A stretch of 64,000 nt of DNA from Acetatifactor aquisgranensis (GCF_943193215.1 NZ_CALPDH010000031.1:1-64000); one strand, 5' to 3'; counted from the first letter of the stretch, positions 25,586 through 34,939 are shown. Notes: generated by a model from the letters alone, not told the origin. Numbers and translations are program-made.

Positions 25586-27094
25586 ATGGAAGTATTATAT
25601 AACAGCACAAGAACCGGAGGCATCTCGCTAAAGGCCTCCCGGGCGATTCTGAAAGGCCTTTCAGAGGACGGAGGGCTCTTTGTGCCGGACCATATCCCGT
25701 CCCTGGACAAAAGTCTGAAAGAACTGGCTCAGATGGACTACAGGCAGACAGCCTATGAAGTGATGAAGCTTTATCTGACGGATTTTACGGAGGAGGAGCT
25801 GAAAGACTGCATCGAGCGGGCTTATGACGCGAAATTTGATACGGAGGAAATCGTGCCTCTGAAAAAAGCGGGGGAGGCATACTATCTGGAGCTGTTCCAC
25901 GGCCCCACCATCGCTTTCAAGGATATGGCGTTGTCCATCCTGCCCCATCTGATGATTACAGCGGCCCGCAAGAATGACGTGAAAAATGAGATTGTCATCC
26001 TGACCGCCACTTCCGGCGACACCGGCAAGGCGGCATTGGCCGGCTTTGCGGGCGTGGAGGGGACGAGGATTGTAGTGTTCTATCCAAAGGACGGCGTCAG
26101 CGTCATCCAGGAGAAGCAGATGGTGACCCAGAAAGGGGACAACACGCTGGTAGTGGGCATCCGCGGCAACTTTGACGACGCCCAGAGCGGTGTGAAGCAG
26201 ATTTTCGCGGACAGGGAACTGGCTCAGGAGATGGCGGAGAAAGGGTTCCAGTTCTCCTCGGCGAACTCCATCAATATCGGCAGACTGGTACCCCAGATCT
26301 GTTATTACGTTTATGCCTATGGAAAGCTTCTCCGGGACGGTGAAATCGCGGAGGGCGAGACCGTCAATGTGGCAGTGCCTACCGGCAATTTCGGCAATAT
26401 CCTTGCGGCGTTCTATGCAAAGAACATGGGACTGCCCATCGGGAAGCTGATCTGCGCCTCCAACGAAAACAAAGTGCTCTACGATTTCTTCCGGACAGGG
26501 GCCTATGACAGGAACAGGGAGTTCCGGTTGACCACTTCGCCCTCCATGGACATCCTGATTTCCAGCAATCTGGAGCGGCTGATCTACCGCGCCGCCGGGA
26601 ATGACGCGGACAGGAACCGCGAACTGATGGCGGCGCTTGGGGGCCAGGGAAGATATGAAGTCACGGAGGAGATGAAAGAGGCGCTTTCCGACTTTTACGG
26701 GAATTATGCCACAGAGGAGGAAACGGCGGCAGAAATCCGCAGGCTTTACGAAGATTACGGATACGTAATCGATACCCATACGGCCGTGGCCTCCGCAGTG
26801 TACGGGAAATACGCCCAGGAGACGGGAGACAAGGCGAAGACAGTCATTGCGTCCACCGCCAGCCCCTATAAGTTCACCAGGAGCGTCATGGATGCCCTGG
26901 GCACTGCCACAGGCCGGGGAGATGAGGCAAAGGAGGACTTCGCGTTGGCGGATGAGCTTTCCGCGCTGTCCGGCGTGAAAGTGCCCCGGGCTGTGGAGGA
27001 AATCCGCACTGCGGCGGTGCTCCATAAAAAGGTGTGCGAGGCCTGGCAGATGAAGGACGCGGTGAAGGAGTTCCTGGGGATTTATACTGCTTAA
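25586..27094 (+). CDS. thrC: Threonine synthase
   Basis: The open frame begins at 25427, but that part overlaps the terminator of the previous gene. The ATG at 25586 (MEVLYNSTRTGGISLKASRAI) fits the usual start and gives 502 residues. GPTIAFKDMALS holds the lysine that binds pyridoxal phosphate (near residue 110), and TATSGDTGKAALAGFAG the phosphate-binding loop. VPTGNFGNILAAFYAKNMGLPIGKLI is also family-typical. It converts O-phosphohomoserine to threonine. A palindromic repeat follows. Confidence 0.94.
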   Translation: MEVLYNSTRTGGISLKASRAILKGLSEDGGLFVPDHIPSLDKSLKELAQMDYRQTAYEVMKLYLTDFTEEELKDCIERAYDAKFDTEEIVPLKKAGEAYYLELFHGPTIAFKDMALSILPHLMITAARKNDVKNEIVILTATSGDTGKAALAGFAGVEGTRIVVFYPKDGVSVIQEKQMVTQKGDNTLVVGIRGNFDDAQSGVKQIFADRELAQEMAEKGFQFSSANSINIGRLVPQICYYVYAYGKLLRDGEIAEGETVNVAVPTGNFGNILAAFYAKNMGLPIGKLICASNENKVLYDFFRTGAYDRNREFRLTTSPSMDILISSNLERLIYRAAGNDADRNRELMAALGGQGRYEVTEEMKEALSDFYGNYATEEETAAEIRRLYEDYGYVIDTHTAVASAVYGKYAQETGDKAKTVIASTASPYKFTRSVMDALGTATGRGDEAKEDFALADELSALSGVKVPRAVEEIRTAAVLHKKVCEAWQMKDAVKEFLGIYTA

Positions 27095-27119
27095 CAGATA
27101 AATTTTCCCAGTAATCTGA

Positions 27120-27181
27120 CTACATAACGCCAGCCCGATACGTTTAACCAGTGCAGTACGGTAAATTCCGGCGTTATGTAG
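27120..27181. repeat. Palindromic repeat, copy 2 (ATAACGCCAG family)
   Basis: CTACATAACGCCAG at 27120-27133 pairs with CCGGCGTTATGTAG at 27168-27181 with a 34-nt loop. The arms match copy 1 at 22527-22572, while the loops differ. Lies between thrC and the LysM protein gene. Confidence 0.7.
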
Positions 27182-27203
27182 GATAGCCGGAGGTCAGGAG
27201 GAA

Positions 27204-27977
27204 ATGGTGAAGAAAAGGTGCCTGTTTTTAGGCTGTGCGCTTCTGCTTGGCCTGACGGTCCCCGGCCAGTCCGCTTTGGCGCAGGATCGGCATGGACAGG
27301 AGCGGACGGAAGTGGAAAATCTGCTCAGAGAATATTATGAGGCGTGCTCGGAGGGGGACTGGGAGCGGGCCGGGACTCTGATTGCCATGGAAAACCCTTA
27401 TGCGGAAAAGACATTGGGGAAATGGGCAAAGGAATGCGGCCTGGAGCGGTATGATATCATCCGGACGGACGCTTATCATCTTGAGACAGGCGACTGCTGG
27501 CTGGTCTGGGTGGAATACGATTTGGTCGTGGAAGACATGGAGGCCGCCATACCGGGGGCCACGACCTATGTGCTCTGCAAGGGAAAAAACGGATGGGAGG
27601 ATTGCACCGGCTCGGAATCCGCGGCTCTGGAGGATGAGGTCACGCAGGTCGCCTGGACGGATGAGTACATGGGCAGGATGGTGGACGTGGAGGGACGGTA
27701 TCTTGAAGTTCTTGAAAACCATCCTGAACTGGCGGAATGGGCCGATGCGCTGGCGGATTTGCTGAAACGCCGCAGGATGGAAGAGGCGGAGCAGGGAGAG
27801 GCTGACCCACCGGAGCGCTATATCGTGCAGGGAGGAGACTGTCTGTGGGACATTGCCGAAGAGAAGCTTGGCAGGGGAGCGGACTGGATAATTCTCTATG
27901 AGGAAAACAGGGATGTCATAGGGGACGATCCGAATCTGATTCTGACAGGGACAGAACTGCGGATTACATATCAATAA
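27204..27977 (+). CDS. Secreted LysM-domain protein of unknown function
   Basis: 257 residues with a Sec-type signal peptide (KKRCLFLGCALLLGLTVPGQSALAQ). The central part (residues ~35-195) is unrecognised but begins with an SnoaL/DUF4440-like pattern (VENLLREYYEACSEGDWERAGTLI). The C-terminus is a LysM domain (YIVQGGDCLWDIAEEKLGRGADW...NLILTGTELRI), which binds peptidoglycan. The ATG at 27204 is only 2 bp from AGGAGG; GTG at 27207 is better spaced and may be the true start. It is an exported wall-associated protein; the central domain could bind a ligand or be only structural. Confidence 0.65.
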   Translation: MVKKRCLFLGCALLLGLTVPGQSALAQDRHGQERTEVENLLREYYEACSEGDWERAGTLIAMENPYAEKTLGKWAKECGLERYDIIRTDAYHLETGDCWLVWVEYDLVVEDMEAAIPGATTYVLCKGKNGWEDCTGSESAALEDEVTQVAWTDEYMGRMVDVEGRYLEVLENHPELAEWADALADLLKRRRMEEAEQGEADPPERYIVQGGDCLWDIAEEKLGRGADWIILYEENRDVIGDDPNLILTGTELRITYQ

Positions 27978-28004
27978 TACAGAGGCTAATTTTGGAGGAA
28001 TGAA

Positions 28005-28670
28005 ATGACAATAGAAGAAATGCTGGGTAAAGTAGACCATACACAGCTGAAAGCTTTCGCTACATGGGAGGATATCCGCAGACTCTGCGACGAGGCCATT
28101 GCCTGTCATACGGCCAGCGTATGCGTCCCGCCGTCTTATGTGAAGCGGATTCACGATACTTACGGAGAGAGGATAAACATCTGCACAGTGGTGGGGTTCC
28201 CGCTGGGCTACAGCGCCACGGAGGCCAAGCTGGCCGAGGTGCGGCAGGCGCTTTCGGAGGGCTGCAATGAAATCGACATGGTGGTCAATATCGGGGATGT
28301 GAAGAATGGAGATTTCGACAAGGTAGAGACGGAAATCCGCACTCTGAAGGAAGCCTGCGGGGAGCATGTCCTGAAGGTCATCATAGAGACCTGCTACCTT
28401 ACGGAAGAAGAGAAGATTGCCATGTGCAGGGCCGTCACAGGCGCGGGGGCGGACTACATCAAGACATCCACTGGCTTCGGCACAGGCGGGGCCACCAGAG
28501 AGGACGTGGAGCTTTTCCGAAAACATATCGGGCCGGATGTAAAAATCAAGGCCGCAGGAGGCGTGTCCACTTTGGCGGATCTGGAGATGTTCATCAATCT
28601 GGGGTGTGACAGAATCGGCACCTCCAGGGCGGTTGGACTGTGCAGGGGGCAGGCTGTAGAAGGATATTGA
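28005..28670 (+). CDS. deoC: Deoxyribose-phosphate aldolase
   Basis: 221 residues in a TIM barrel. GCNEIDMVVNIGDVKNG holds the acidic pair, LKVIIETCYLTEEE the activating Lys, and ADYIKTSTGFGTGGAT the Schiff-base Lys (near residue 154). It splits 2-deoxyribose 5-phosphate into glyceraldehyde 3-phosphate and acetaldehyde in nucleoside catabolism. TGGAGGAA precedes the ATG. No deoA/deoD/cdd genes are adjacent. Confidence 0.95.
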   Translation: MTIEEMLGKVDHTQLKAFATWEDIRRLCDEAIACHTASVCVPPSYVKRIHDTYGERINICTVVGFPLGYSATEAKLAEVRQALSEGCNEIDMVVNIGDVKNGDFDKVETEIRTLKEACGEHVLKVIIETCYLTEEEKIAMCRAVTGAGADYIKTSTGFGTGGATREDVELFRKHIGPDVKIKAAGGVSTLADLEMFINLGCDRIGTSRAVGLCRGQAVEGY

Positions 28671-28712
28671 TAAAATTTCAATAGATAATCATGGATACAG
28701 GAGGATGGAAAA

Positions 28713-30533
28713 ATGGAGAATCAAGTGATTCAGAATCGTTTGCAGGCGCTCAGAGAAGCGATGAGGGCCGCGGGCATCGATTATTATATGATACCCACGG
28801 CGGACTTCCACAATTCTGAGTATGTGAGCGATTACTTTAAGGTGAGGGAGTATTTCTGTAATTTTTCAGGATCCAACGGCACCCTGGTGATATGGCAGGA
28901 GGGCGCGGGCCTGTGGACGGACGGCAGATACTTTATCCAGGCGGAGAAGGAGCTGGAGGGTACCTCGGTCACCCTGTACCGCATGCGGGAGGAGGGCGTT
29001 CCGACAATCACGGAATTCCTGGAGCAGAATATGAAGCAGGGCCAGACCCTGGGCTTTGACGGCAGGGTGATTCCTGCCCAGTCCGGAAAAGAGTATGAGA
29101 AAAAATTCGCCGACAAGCAGATTTCCATCGTATATGACAAGGATCTGGCAGAGGGGATCTGGACGGACAGACCGGCGTTCCCGGCGGGGAAGGTGACCGT
29201 GCTGGACGAGCAGATCGCCGGAAAGAGTTTTGAAGAGAAGCGGGGCCAGGTCCTGGAGAAGCTGGAGAAAGAGGGCGCGGACGCATTCCTCCTGACAAAG
29301 CTGGACGATCTGATGTGGCTCTTCAATATCAGGGGCTGCGACGTGGAGTGCAATCCCGTGGCCATGTCCTACGGATATCTGACGAAAGACCGCACAGTCC
29401 TGTTCATCCGGAAGAGCGCGCTGGACGAGGGGGTCACCGCTTATCTGGCCGCCAAGGGCATAGAGGTGGAAGAATACGGGGATGTAGTGGAATATCTGAA
29501 GGCCCTTTCCGGGGAGGGGAAGGTTCTGGTGGACGAGCGCCACTGCAGTTATGGCCTGTACAAGACGGTGGCGGAAAAGCAGACTCTGGTAGAGAAAAAG
29601 AACCCCACAGAGCTCCTGAAGGCCATCAAGAATCCCGTAGAGCTGGCCAATATGGAGAAGATGTACTTAAAGGACAGCCTGGCCCTGACGAAGTTCATCC
29701 ACTGGCTGAAGAAGAACATCGGGAAGACGGAGATTACCGAGATTACGGCGGCGGACAAGCTGGAGGAATTCCGCAGGGAGATACCGGAATTCCTGGGGCT
29801 GTCCTTCCCCACCATCGGCGGCTATAAAGCCAACGCGGCCATGATGCATTACGAGGCCACACCGGAGAGCCACGCGGTGCTTGCGCCGGAGGGGCTGTTC
29901 CTGGTGGATTCCGGCGGGCAGTATCTGGGCGCTACCACGGACGTGACCAGGACGATCGTGCTGGGACCCGTTTCCGATGAAATCAAGAGGCATTACACGG
30001 CAGTGGCGGCGGGCATGCTGCAGATGACCAATGCCAGATGGCTCCACGGATGCACGGGGCGGAATCTGGACATCCTGGCAAGGCAGCCCGTCTGGAATAT
30101 GGGGTTGGACTATAAATGCGGCACCGGGCACGGCGTGGGCTATATCCTGAACGTACATGAGGGCCCCCAGGGGCTGTCCTGGCAGTATGTGGAGGGACGT
30201 CCGGAGGCTGTGATCGAGGAAGGCATGGATGTCACCAATGAGCCGGGCATCTATGTGGAGGGCAGCCACGGCATCAGGATTGAGAACGTGATGGTGGCGA
30301 AGAACGACGTGAAGAACGAGTACGGCCAGTTCATGCACTTCGAGACCCTGACCTGGGTGCCGATCGACATGGAGGCCATCGACGAGAAGTATATGACCGA
30401 GACCCAGAGGGCTTTCCTGTACAAGTACCAGAGGGAAGTGTACGAGAAGCTGTCTCCTTACCTGGACGATGAGGAGAAGGCATGGCTGCTGAAGGAGACC
30501 CGGGCGGACGGGACGGTCATTTTGAAGAACTAG
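28713..30533 (+). CDS. M24B-family aminopeptidase P (Xaa-Pro)
   Basis: 606 residues in three parts, as in long-form aminopeptidase P: two creatinase-like N-terminal domains (YYMIPTADFHNSEYVSDYFKVR; DAFLLTKLDDLMWLFNIRG) and a C-terminal pita-bread catalytic domain. Metal ligands are visible as LVDSGGQYLGATTDVTRT (two Asp), GTGHGVGYILNVHEGPQ (His) and GIRIENVMV (Glu). It removes N-terminal residues before proline. AGGAGGA lies before the ATG; 42 bp separate it from deoC. Confidence 0.93.
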   Translation: MENQVIQNRLQALREAMRAAGIDYYMIPTADFHNSEYVSDYFKVREYFCNFSGSNGTLVIWQEGAGLWTDGRYFIQAEKELEGTSVTLYRMREEGVPTITEFLEQNMKQGQTLGFDGRVIPAQSGKEYEKKFADKQISIVYDKDLAEGIWTDRPAFPAGKVTVLDEQIAGKSFEEKRGQVLEKLEKEGADAFLLTKLDDLMWLFNIRGCDVECNPVAMSYGYLTKDRTVLFIRKSALDEGVTAYLAAKGIEVEEYGDVVEYLKALSGEGKVLVDERHCSYGLYKTVAEKQTLVEKKNPTELLKAIKNPVELANMEKMYLKDSLALTKFIHWLKKNIGKTEITEITAADKLEEFRREIPEFLGLSFPTIGGYKANAAMMHYEATPESHAVLAPEGLFLVDSGGQYLGATTDVTRTIVLGPVSDEIKRHYTAVAAGMLQMTNARWLHGCTGRNLDILARQPVWNMGLDYKCGTGHGVGYILNVHEGPQGLSWQYVEGRPEAVIEEGMDVTNEPGIYVEGSHGIRIENVMVAKNDVKNEYGQFMHFETLTWVPIDMEAIDEKYMTETQRAFLYKYQREVYEKLSPYLDDEEKAWLLKETRADGTVILKN

Positions 30534-30597
30534 GCTGAGGGCGGAAGCCCTGGCGGGACTGGTTTATTAAATCGTTATAAAATCTGTTATCGGTTTC

Positions 30598-30626
30598 TTG
30601 ACTTTTGGAAACAGTTTTGAGATAAT
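30598..30626 (+). promoter_or_regulatory. Sigma-A promoter of pckA
   Basis: TTGACT, a 17-nt spacer, GATAAT. The start of transcription would be near 30633, giving a ~115-nt leader. Confidence 0.7.
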
Positions 30627-30636
30627 GAATCCGATA

Positions 30637-30712
30637 GGGTGATTTGCCTCCGGGAGCCGGAGGGGAATCGCCCATAAGGAAACCGATCACCTCCCGGCAC
30701 TTCCGGCGGGAG
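30637..30712 (+). other. Structured 5' leader of pckA
   Basis: Two hairpins follow the promoter at once: GGGTGATT-TGCCTCCGG with CCGGAGGGGAATCGCCC (30637-30673), and CTCCCG / CGGGAG (30691-30712). Neither has a T-tract, so they are more likely to stabilise the mRNA or bind a factor than to terminate. Confidence 0.45.
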
Positions 30713-30746
30713 AGTAGGAAATACAATTTCAAGGAGGACGATACCA

Positions 30747-32444
30747 ATGTCAACAAAAGCGTATTACCCCATTTCTGAGATCGGGGCAGGCAAGCCCGGT
30801 TTCAGCAAGACACGTTCCATCATCGAGGGCGCTTTCTACGGCAACAACGTAGTAAAGGTGAACACCCTGAAGGAAGCATATGAGATGGCCAAGAATTCTC
30901 CCGGAACCATCGTTACCGATATGCCGGTTTACCGTGCGGAAGAAATCGGCCTGGAGAGAGACGCGAAAGTTCTGCTGTTCAATGACGGCGCAGTGACCGG
31001 ACGTTATGCTCAGGCGCGCCGCATCAAGGGCGAGCCCGGCGTGGACGAAGGGAAGCTTGACAAGGTGGTCATGGACGCTATCTACAAGACCCGCTTTAAG
31101 ACTCTGTACCATGCGGAGTGCTATATCGGCCTGGATCCCGAGTTCATGGCAAAGGCTCATCTGCTGATTCCCGAAGGAGAGGAGAACCTCCTGTACAACT
31201 GGATGCTGAACTTCCAGTACATGTCCGACAAGTATGTGGCTATGTACAAGGAGTCCCAGCCCATCGGCGGCGGCAAGGAGCCGGATATCTATATCTTCTC
31301 CGATCCCCAGTGGGCACCTACCCCCAGCCCCGACGTGGACTACAGCTGCTTGAGCGACGACCTGACCCTGTGCTACTTCGACACCAACCAGAACTGTGCC
31401 GCTATCCTGGGCATGAAGTACTTCGGCGAGCACAAGAAGGGCACATTGACCATGGCCTGGGCCCTGGCCAACAGGAACGGCTACGCTTCCTGCCACGGCG
31501 GACAGAAGGAGTATCTGCTGGCTGACGGCAGCAAGTTCGTTGCTTCCGTATACGGCCTGTCAGGATCCGGCAAGTCCACCCTGACCCATGCGAAGCACGG
31601 CGGCAAGTACGAGATTAAGGTGCTGCATGACGATGCTTTCATCATCAACACCGACACCTGCTCTTCCGTAGCCCTGGAGCCTACCTACTTCGACAAGACG
31701 GCCGATTATCCCACAGGCTGCCCTGACAACACCTTCCTGCTCACCGCCCAGAACTGCTCCGCTACCCTGGACGAGGACGGCAAGGTGCAGCTGGTCACCG
31801 AGGACATTAGGAACGGCAACGGCCGCGCCATCAAGTCCAAGCTGTGGAGCCCTAACCGCGTGGACAAGATTGACGCTCCCGTGAACGCGATTTTCTGGAT
31901 TATGAAGGATCCCACCATCCCGCCTGTAGTGAAGCTGAAGGGCGCCGCGCTGGCATCCGTCATGGGCGCTACCCTGGCTACCAAGACATCCACCGCAGAG
32001 CGCGTGGCAGCAGGTACCGATATGAACGCGCTTCGTATCGTTCCTTACGCTAACCCGTTCAGGACCTATCCTCTGGTAAATGACTATGAGAAGTTCAAGA
32101 AGCTGGTTGCCGAGAAGAACGTTGACTGCTACATCATCAACACCGGCGACTTCATGGGCAAGAAGGTAAAGCCTGCAGATACCCTTGGCATCCTGGAGAC
32201 CATCGTGGAGAAGAAAGCAACCTTCAGGCAGTGGGGACCTTTCGAGGACATCGAGATCATGGATTGGGAAGGCTTTGCGCCTGACCTTAAGGACGGCGAC
32301 TATATAAAGGCTCTGCAGAACGCGATGCAGAACCGTGTGGACGCTGTGGAAGGCTTCGCTACCAAGAAGGAAGGCTACGACAAGCTGCCTGAGGAGGCTC
32401 TAGAGGCCCTTAAGAAGATTGTGAACGAGGCTGCAAGCTTATAA
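30747..32444 (+). CDS. pckA: Phosphoenolpyruvate carboxykinase (ATP)
   Basis: 565 residues. VYGLSGSGKSTLTHAKHGG is the P-loop (near residue 271), LHDDAFIINTD is kinase motif 2 with metal ligands, and MSDKYVAMYKESQPIGGGKEPDIYIF lies in the N-terminal domain. It interconverts oxaloacetate and PEP with ATP; in fermenters it often runs toward oxaloacetate and ATP. It has a strong promoter, structured leader and terminator of its own, and its very regular codon use suggests high expression. Its product is a substrate of the decarboxylase at 9335. Confidence 0.92.
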   Translation: MSTKAYYPISEIGAGKPGFSKTRSIIEGAFYGNNVVKVNTLKEAYEMAKNSPGTIVTDMPVYRAEEIGLERDAKVLLFNDGAVTGRYAQARRIKGEPGVDEGKLDKVVMDAIYKTRFKTLYHAECYIGLDPEFMAKAHLLIPEGEENLLYNWMLNFQYMSDKYVAMYKESQPIGGGKEPDIYIFSDPQWAPTPSPDVDYSCLSDDLTLCYFDTNQNCAAILGMKYFGEHKKGTLTMAWALANRNGYASCHGGQKEYLLADGSKFVASVYGLSGSGKSTLTHAKHGGKYEIKVLHDDAFIINTDTCSSVALEPTYFDKTADYPTGCPDNTFLLTAQNCSATLDEDGKVQLVTEDIRNGNGRAIKSKLWSPNRVDKIDAPVNAIFWIMKDPTIPPVVKLKGAALASVMGATLATKTSTAERVAAGTDMNALRIVPYANPFRTYPLVNDYEKFKKLVAEKNVDCYIINTGDFMGKKVKPADTLGILETIVEKKATFRQWGPFEDIEIMDWEGFAPDLKDGDYIKALQNAMQNRVDAVEGFATKKEGYDKLPEEALEALKKIVNEAASL

Positions 32445-32473
32445 GAATGTGAAGTGTATTAAAAGTATTGTAC

Positions 32474-32505
32474 GGGGCGGTGGGCTTTTGCCTGCCGTCC
32501 TTTTT
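32474..32505 (+). terminator. Terminator of pckA
   Basis: Stem GGGCGGTGGGC / GCCTGCCGTCC (three G-T pairs) with a TTTT loop and a TTTTT tail. Confidence 0.75.
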
Positions 32506-32567
32506 GTGCTTTTGTCGAAGGTTGGTGAATCTGCAATTAATTTTCAAGATTTTGGCAAAAGTTTTAG

Positions 32568-32596
32568 TTGTATTTCACAGAGGTTTTTGTTATAAT
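32568..32596 (+). promoter_or_regulatory. Sigma-A promoter in the pckA-SpoIID gap
   Basis: TTGTAT, 17-nt spacer, perfect TATAAT. No gene follows for over 300 bp; the transcript would run through the structured RNA at 32724-32890 to the terminator at 32891. Confidence 0.6.
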
Positions 32597-32723
32597 ACCT
32601 TTTAGATAACAGAATCTGCTTTGGGTTTTATCATAGCACTTGGATAATGGAATCTGTATTAGATTCTTTGATGGGAACTTGCCTGAGATGTGCGATAACT
32701 TCTGTTTATTTTGAACCTACATT

Positions 32724-32890
32724 ACTTTAAACGGGATTCCTATATTGCCGAGTGGCTGTCAAGCCCTCACTGTCTGGATTTTCCAGGGAGGATTGGAAGG
32801 GAAGGCAAAAGCTCTGGTTGCGGTTACCCACCTAGCATTGCTAGGAGTCAGAGAGCAGGAGGCGGCATTTTGGGCATCCGTTACAGAAGA
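32724..32890 (+). ncRNA. Candidate 6S-like regulatory RNA
   Basis: A long irregular stem closes the region: AACGG at 32729-32733 plus the following 16 bases pair with the run ending CCGTT near 32882, leaving a few mismatches. Inside is a wide bubble, and on its 3' side a small perfect hairpin CCTAGC-ATT-GCTAGG. The 3' strand GGCGGCATTTTGGGCATCC resembles the 3' end of E. coli 6S RNA as I remember it (GGCGGCATCTCGGAGATTCC). A rod with central bubble and small 3' hairpin is the layout of 6S RNA, which binds sigma-A RNA polymerase. No coding sense is visible, and an intrinsic terminator follows directly. Another structured RNA is possible. Confidence 0.45.
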
Positions 32891-32921
32891 AGAGGGCAGT
32901 CCTTCGCGGGGCTGCTCTTTT
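32891..32921 (+). terminator. Terminator after the candidate ncRNA
   Basis: AGAGGGCAGTCC / GGGGCTGCTC with a TTCGC loop, then TTTT. It ends 2 bp before the first possible start of the next gene. Confidence 0.65.
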
Positions 32922-32971
32922 GAGTGCCTGAGTTACGATACAAAAAATTGCGGAGACGTTTGGGAGGGAAT

Positions 32972-34930
32972 TTGGACAGAGACAGACAGAACTGGAACAG
33001 ATCACAGAGGCTGCAGCTGAAAGCCATGATCTGCCTGCTGGGCTTTTTGCTGTTGGTGTTATTGCTGGTTGGCAGATTGGTGACGATGCTGTTGCATGGA
33101 GGGGGAGAAGAAAAGGAGACGGAACCTGCGCCCATGCCCCATGTACCCGTAGTGCAGACATTTGCGAATGTGTGGATCATGGAGGCAGACGAAGAGGGAA
33201 TCCTGGTTTTCAGGGACGGCGTCTCCGAGAGCTATCCATGGGGGACAGAGGAAGACGGCGGGGCGATGCGGCCCGATTTGTCCCTGCGGGAGCAGGTGGC
33301 GGATGTGGTGCTGACGGACGGCGCGGTGACCTCGGTGAGCGCCAAGAGGGAGAAAATCAACGGAAAAGTGCTAAGCGCGGATGACGGCTGGATAGAGGTA
33401 GAGGGCTACGGCAGGCTGCCTCTGGCAGAGGATTACAAGGGCTATCGACTGTTCGACAGTCTGGAGATGTGTACGGCGAGTGATTTGTATTTCGGCTATG
33501 ATTATACGGATTTCTGTGTGGAAGAGGGAGAGATCTGCGGCATTCTCATGGTGAAGGAGGAGGTCATGGAGTACATACGGGTCCTTCTGGAAAATGCTGA
33601 CTATCAGGGCATTTTCCACGAGGAACCGGCAATTACCTGCGATGTGGACTATACCGTGATTTACGGGGATTACGGCAGTATGCGGCAGGAGAGCCATTCG
33701 GCATGGGAGACGCTTAACTTCGGGGATGAAAGCCCCTATTTTGTCTCTGAACGCGTCCGGATCGTGCCGGATGTGCTGACGGGGAAGATTGTCCTGGAGA
33801 GCTGCAGCCGCAGCCAGGGCACTCCTGCCTACAGGGGGCAGATAGAGCTCCTGCGGACGAAAGACGGTATTGTAGTGATAAATGAAGTGCTGCTGGAGGA
33901 ATATCTCTACAGCGTGGTGCCCAGCGAGATGCCGGGCGGGTATCCGGCGGAGGCTCTGAAAGCCCAGGCAATCTGTGCCAGGACCTATGCCTATGGGCGC
34001 ATGGAGCATGCGGGATACCCGCAGTATGGCGCACATGTGGACGACAGCACCTCTTATCAGGTGTACAATAATATCCTGGAGCAGGAGAGCACCACTACTG
34101 CCGTGAAAGAGACCTATGGACAGCTTTTGTATTCAGGGGACGGCGAACTGGCGGAGACATTCTATTACTCCACCTCCTGCGGCGTGGGAAGCGACGCGAA
34201 TGTATGGAAGACCGCCGGCGCGCCGACGCTTGAATATCTGAAGGCCAAGCCTTTAAGTAAAACGGCCATGACGGCAGCGGTGGAGGCCATGAGCGGCGGC
34301 GCTGCGCTGCCTGTGGAGACTTTGGGGGAGGAGCTGCGGGATGAGGAGGCTTTTGCCGCGTTCATCACCGGTAAGAATCCGGATGATTTCGAGGCGGCGG
34401 AGAACTGGTACCGATGGAGCTGCCAGGTGGAGGAAATCGACAGGGAGCACATGCTGGAGGTTCTGCAGCAGCGCTACGCGGCAGGCAGCAGCCTTATCCT
34501 CACCTGGAAAGACGGGGCATATGTCAGCGAACCCATAGAATCCCTTTCCGAGATTACTGACATATATATTGAAAAGCGGGGCAGCGGCGGGGTGGCCGAT
34601 GAGCTTGTGATAGAAGCCGGTTCGCAGAAGATAAAGGTCATATCCGAGCATTACATACGGGCCGTGCTGAACGACAGCTCTTCGAAAGTGGTTCTGCAGG
34701 ACGGCAGCGAGGTTGCGGGCATGAATTTGCTGCCCAGCGGTTTTTTTGTGATTATGACTAGCATAAAGGACGAAAATGTGGTAGGATATAATCTGTATGG
34801 CGGTGGGTTCGGCCACGGAGTGGGCATGAGCCAGAACGGCGCCAGGGACATGGCGGAGAGCGGATACTCTGCGATGGATATTTTGCTGTATTTTTACGAA
34901 AACTGTGACATCAAAAATGTATATGAGTAG
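32972..34930 (+). CDS. SpoIID/LytB-domain membrane-anchored protein
   Basis: No ATG fits the 5' end. TTG at 32972 has GGGAGGG just upstream and is preferred; GTG at 32924 is in frame but sits beside the terminator without a site. The product (about 652 aa) has one N-terminal membrane helix (ICLLGFLLLVLLLVGRL), ~260 unassigned outside residues, then a SpoIID domain: LLEEYLYSVVPSEMPGGYPAEALKAQA with the catalytic Glu, and CARTYAYGRM, ending in GFGHGVGMSQNGARDMAESGY. SpoIID is a lytic transglycosylase that removes stem-less peptidoglycan during spore engulfment. This longer form is not SpoIID itself and may act in vegetative wall remodelling. Confidence 0.82.
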   Translation: MDRDRQNWNRSQRLQLKAMICLLGFLLLVLLLVGRLVTMLLHGGGEEKETEPAPMPHVPVVQTFANVWIMEADEEGILVFRDGVSESYPWGTEEDGGAMRPDLSLREQVADVVLTDGAVTSVSAKREKINGKVLSADDGWIEVEGYGRLPLAEDYKGYRLFDSLEMCTASDLYFGYDYTDFCVEEGEICGILMVKEEVMEYIRVLLENADYQGIFHEEPAITCDVDYTVIYGDYGSMRQESHSAWETLNFGDESPYFVSERVRIVPDVLTGKIVLESCSRSQGTPAYRGQIELLRTKDGIVVINEVLLEEYLYSVVPSEMPGGYPAEALKAQAICARTYAYGRMEHAGYPQYGAHVDDSTSYQVYNNILEQESTTTAVKETYGQLLYSGDGELAETFYYSTSCGVGSDANVWKTAGAPTLEYLKAKPLSKTAMTAAVEAMSGGAALPVETLGEELRDEEAFAAFITGKNPDDFEAAENWYRWSCQVEEIDREHMLEVLQQRYAAGSSLILTWKDGAYVSEPIESLSEITDIYIEKRGSGGVADELVIEAGSQKIKVISEHYIRAVLNDSSSKVVLQDGSEVAGMNLLPSGFFVIMTSIKDENVVGYNLYGGGFGHGVGMSQNGARDMAESGYSAMDILLYFYENCDIKNVYE

Positions 34931-34939
34931 GAGTGCGCC

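Noticed and set aside
25661..27025. Minus-strand open frame (454 codons) opposite thrC
   Set aside because: Shadow of thrC; no promoter or ribosome binding site.
32711..32923. Plus-strand open frame of 70 codons in the pckA-SpoIID gap
   Set aside because: Lies over the structured RNA and terminator, has no ribosome binding site and no protein-like composition.
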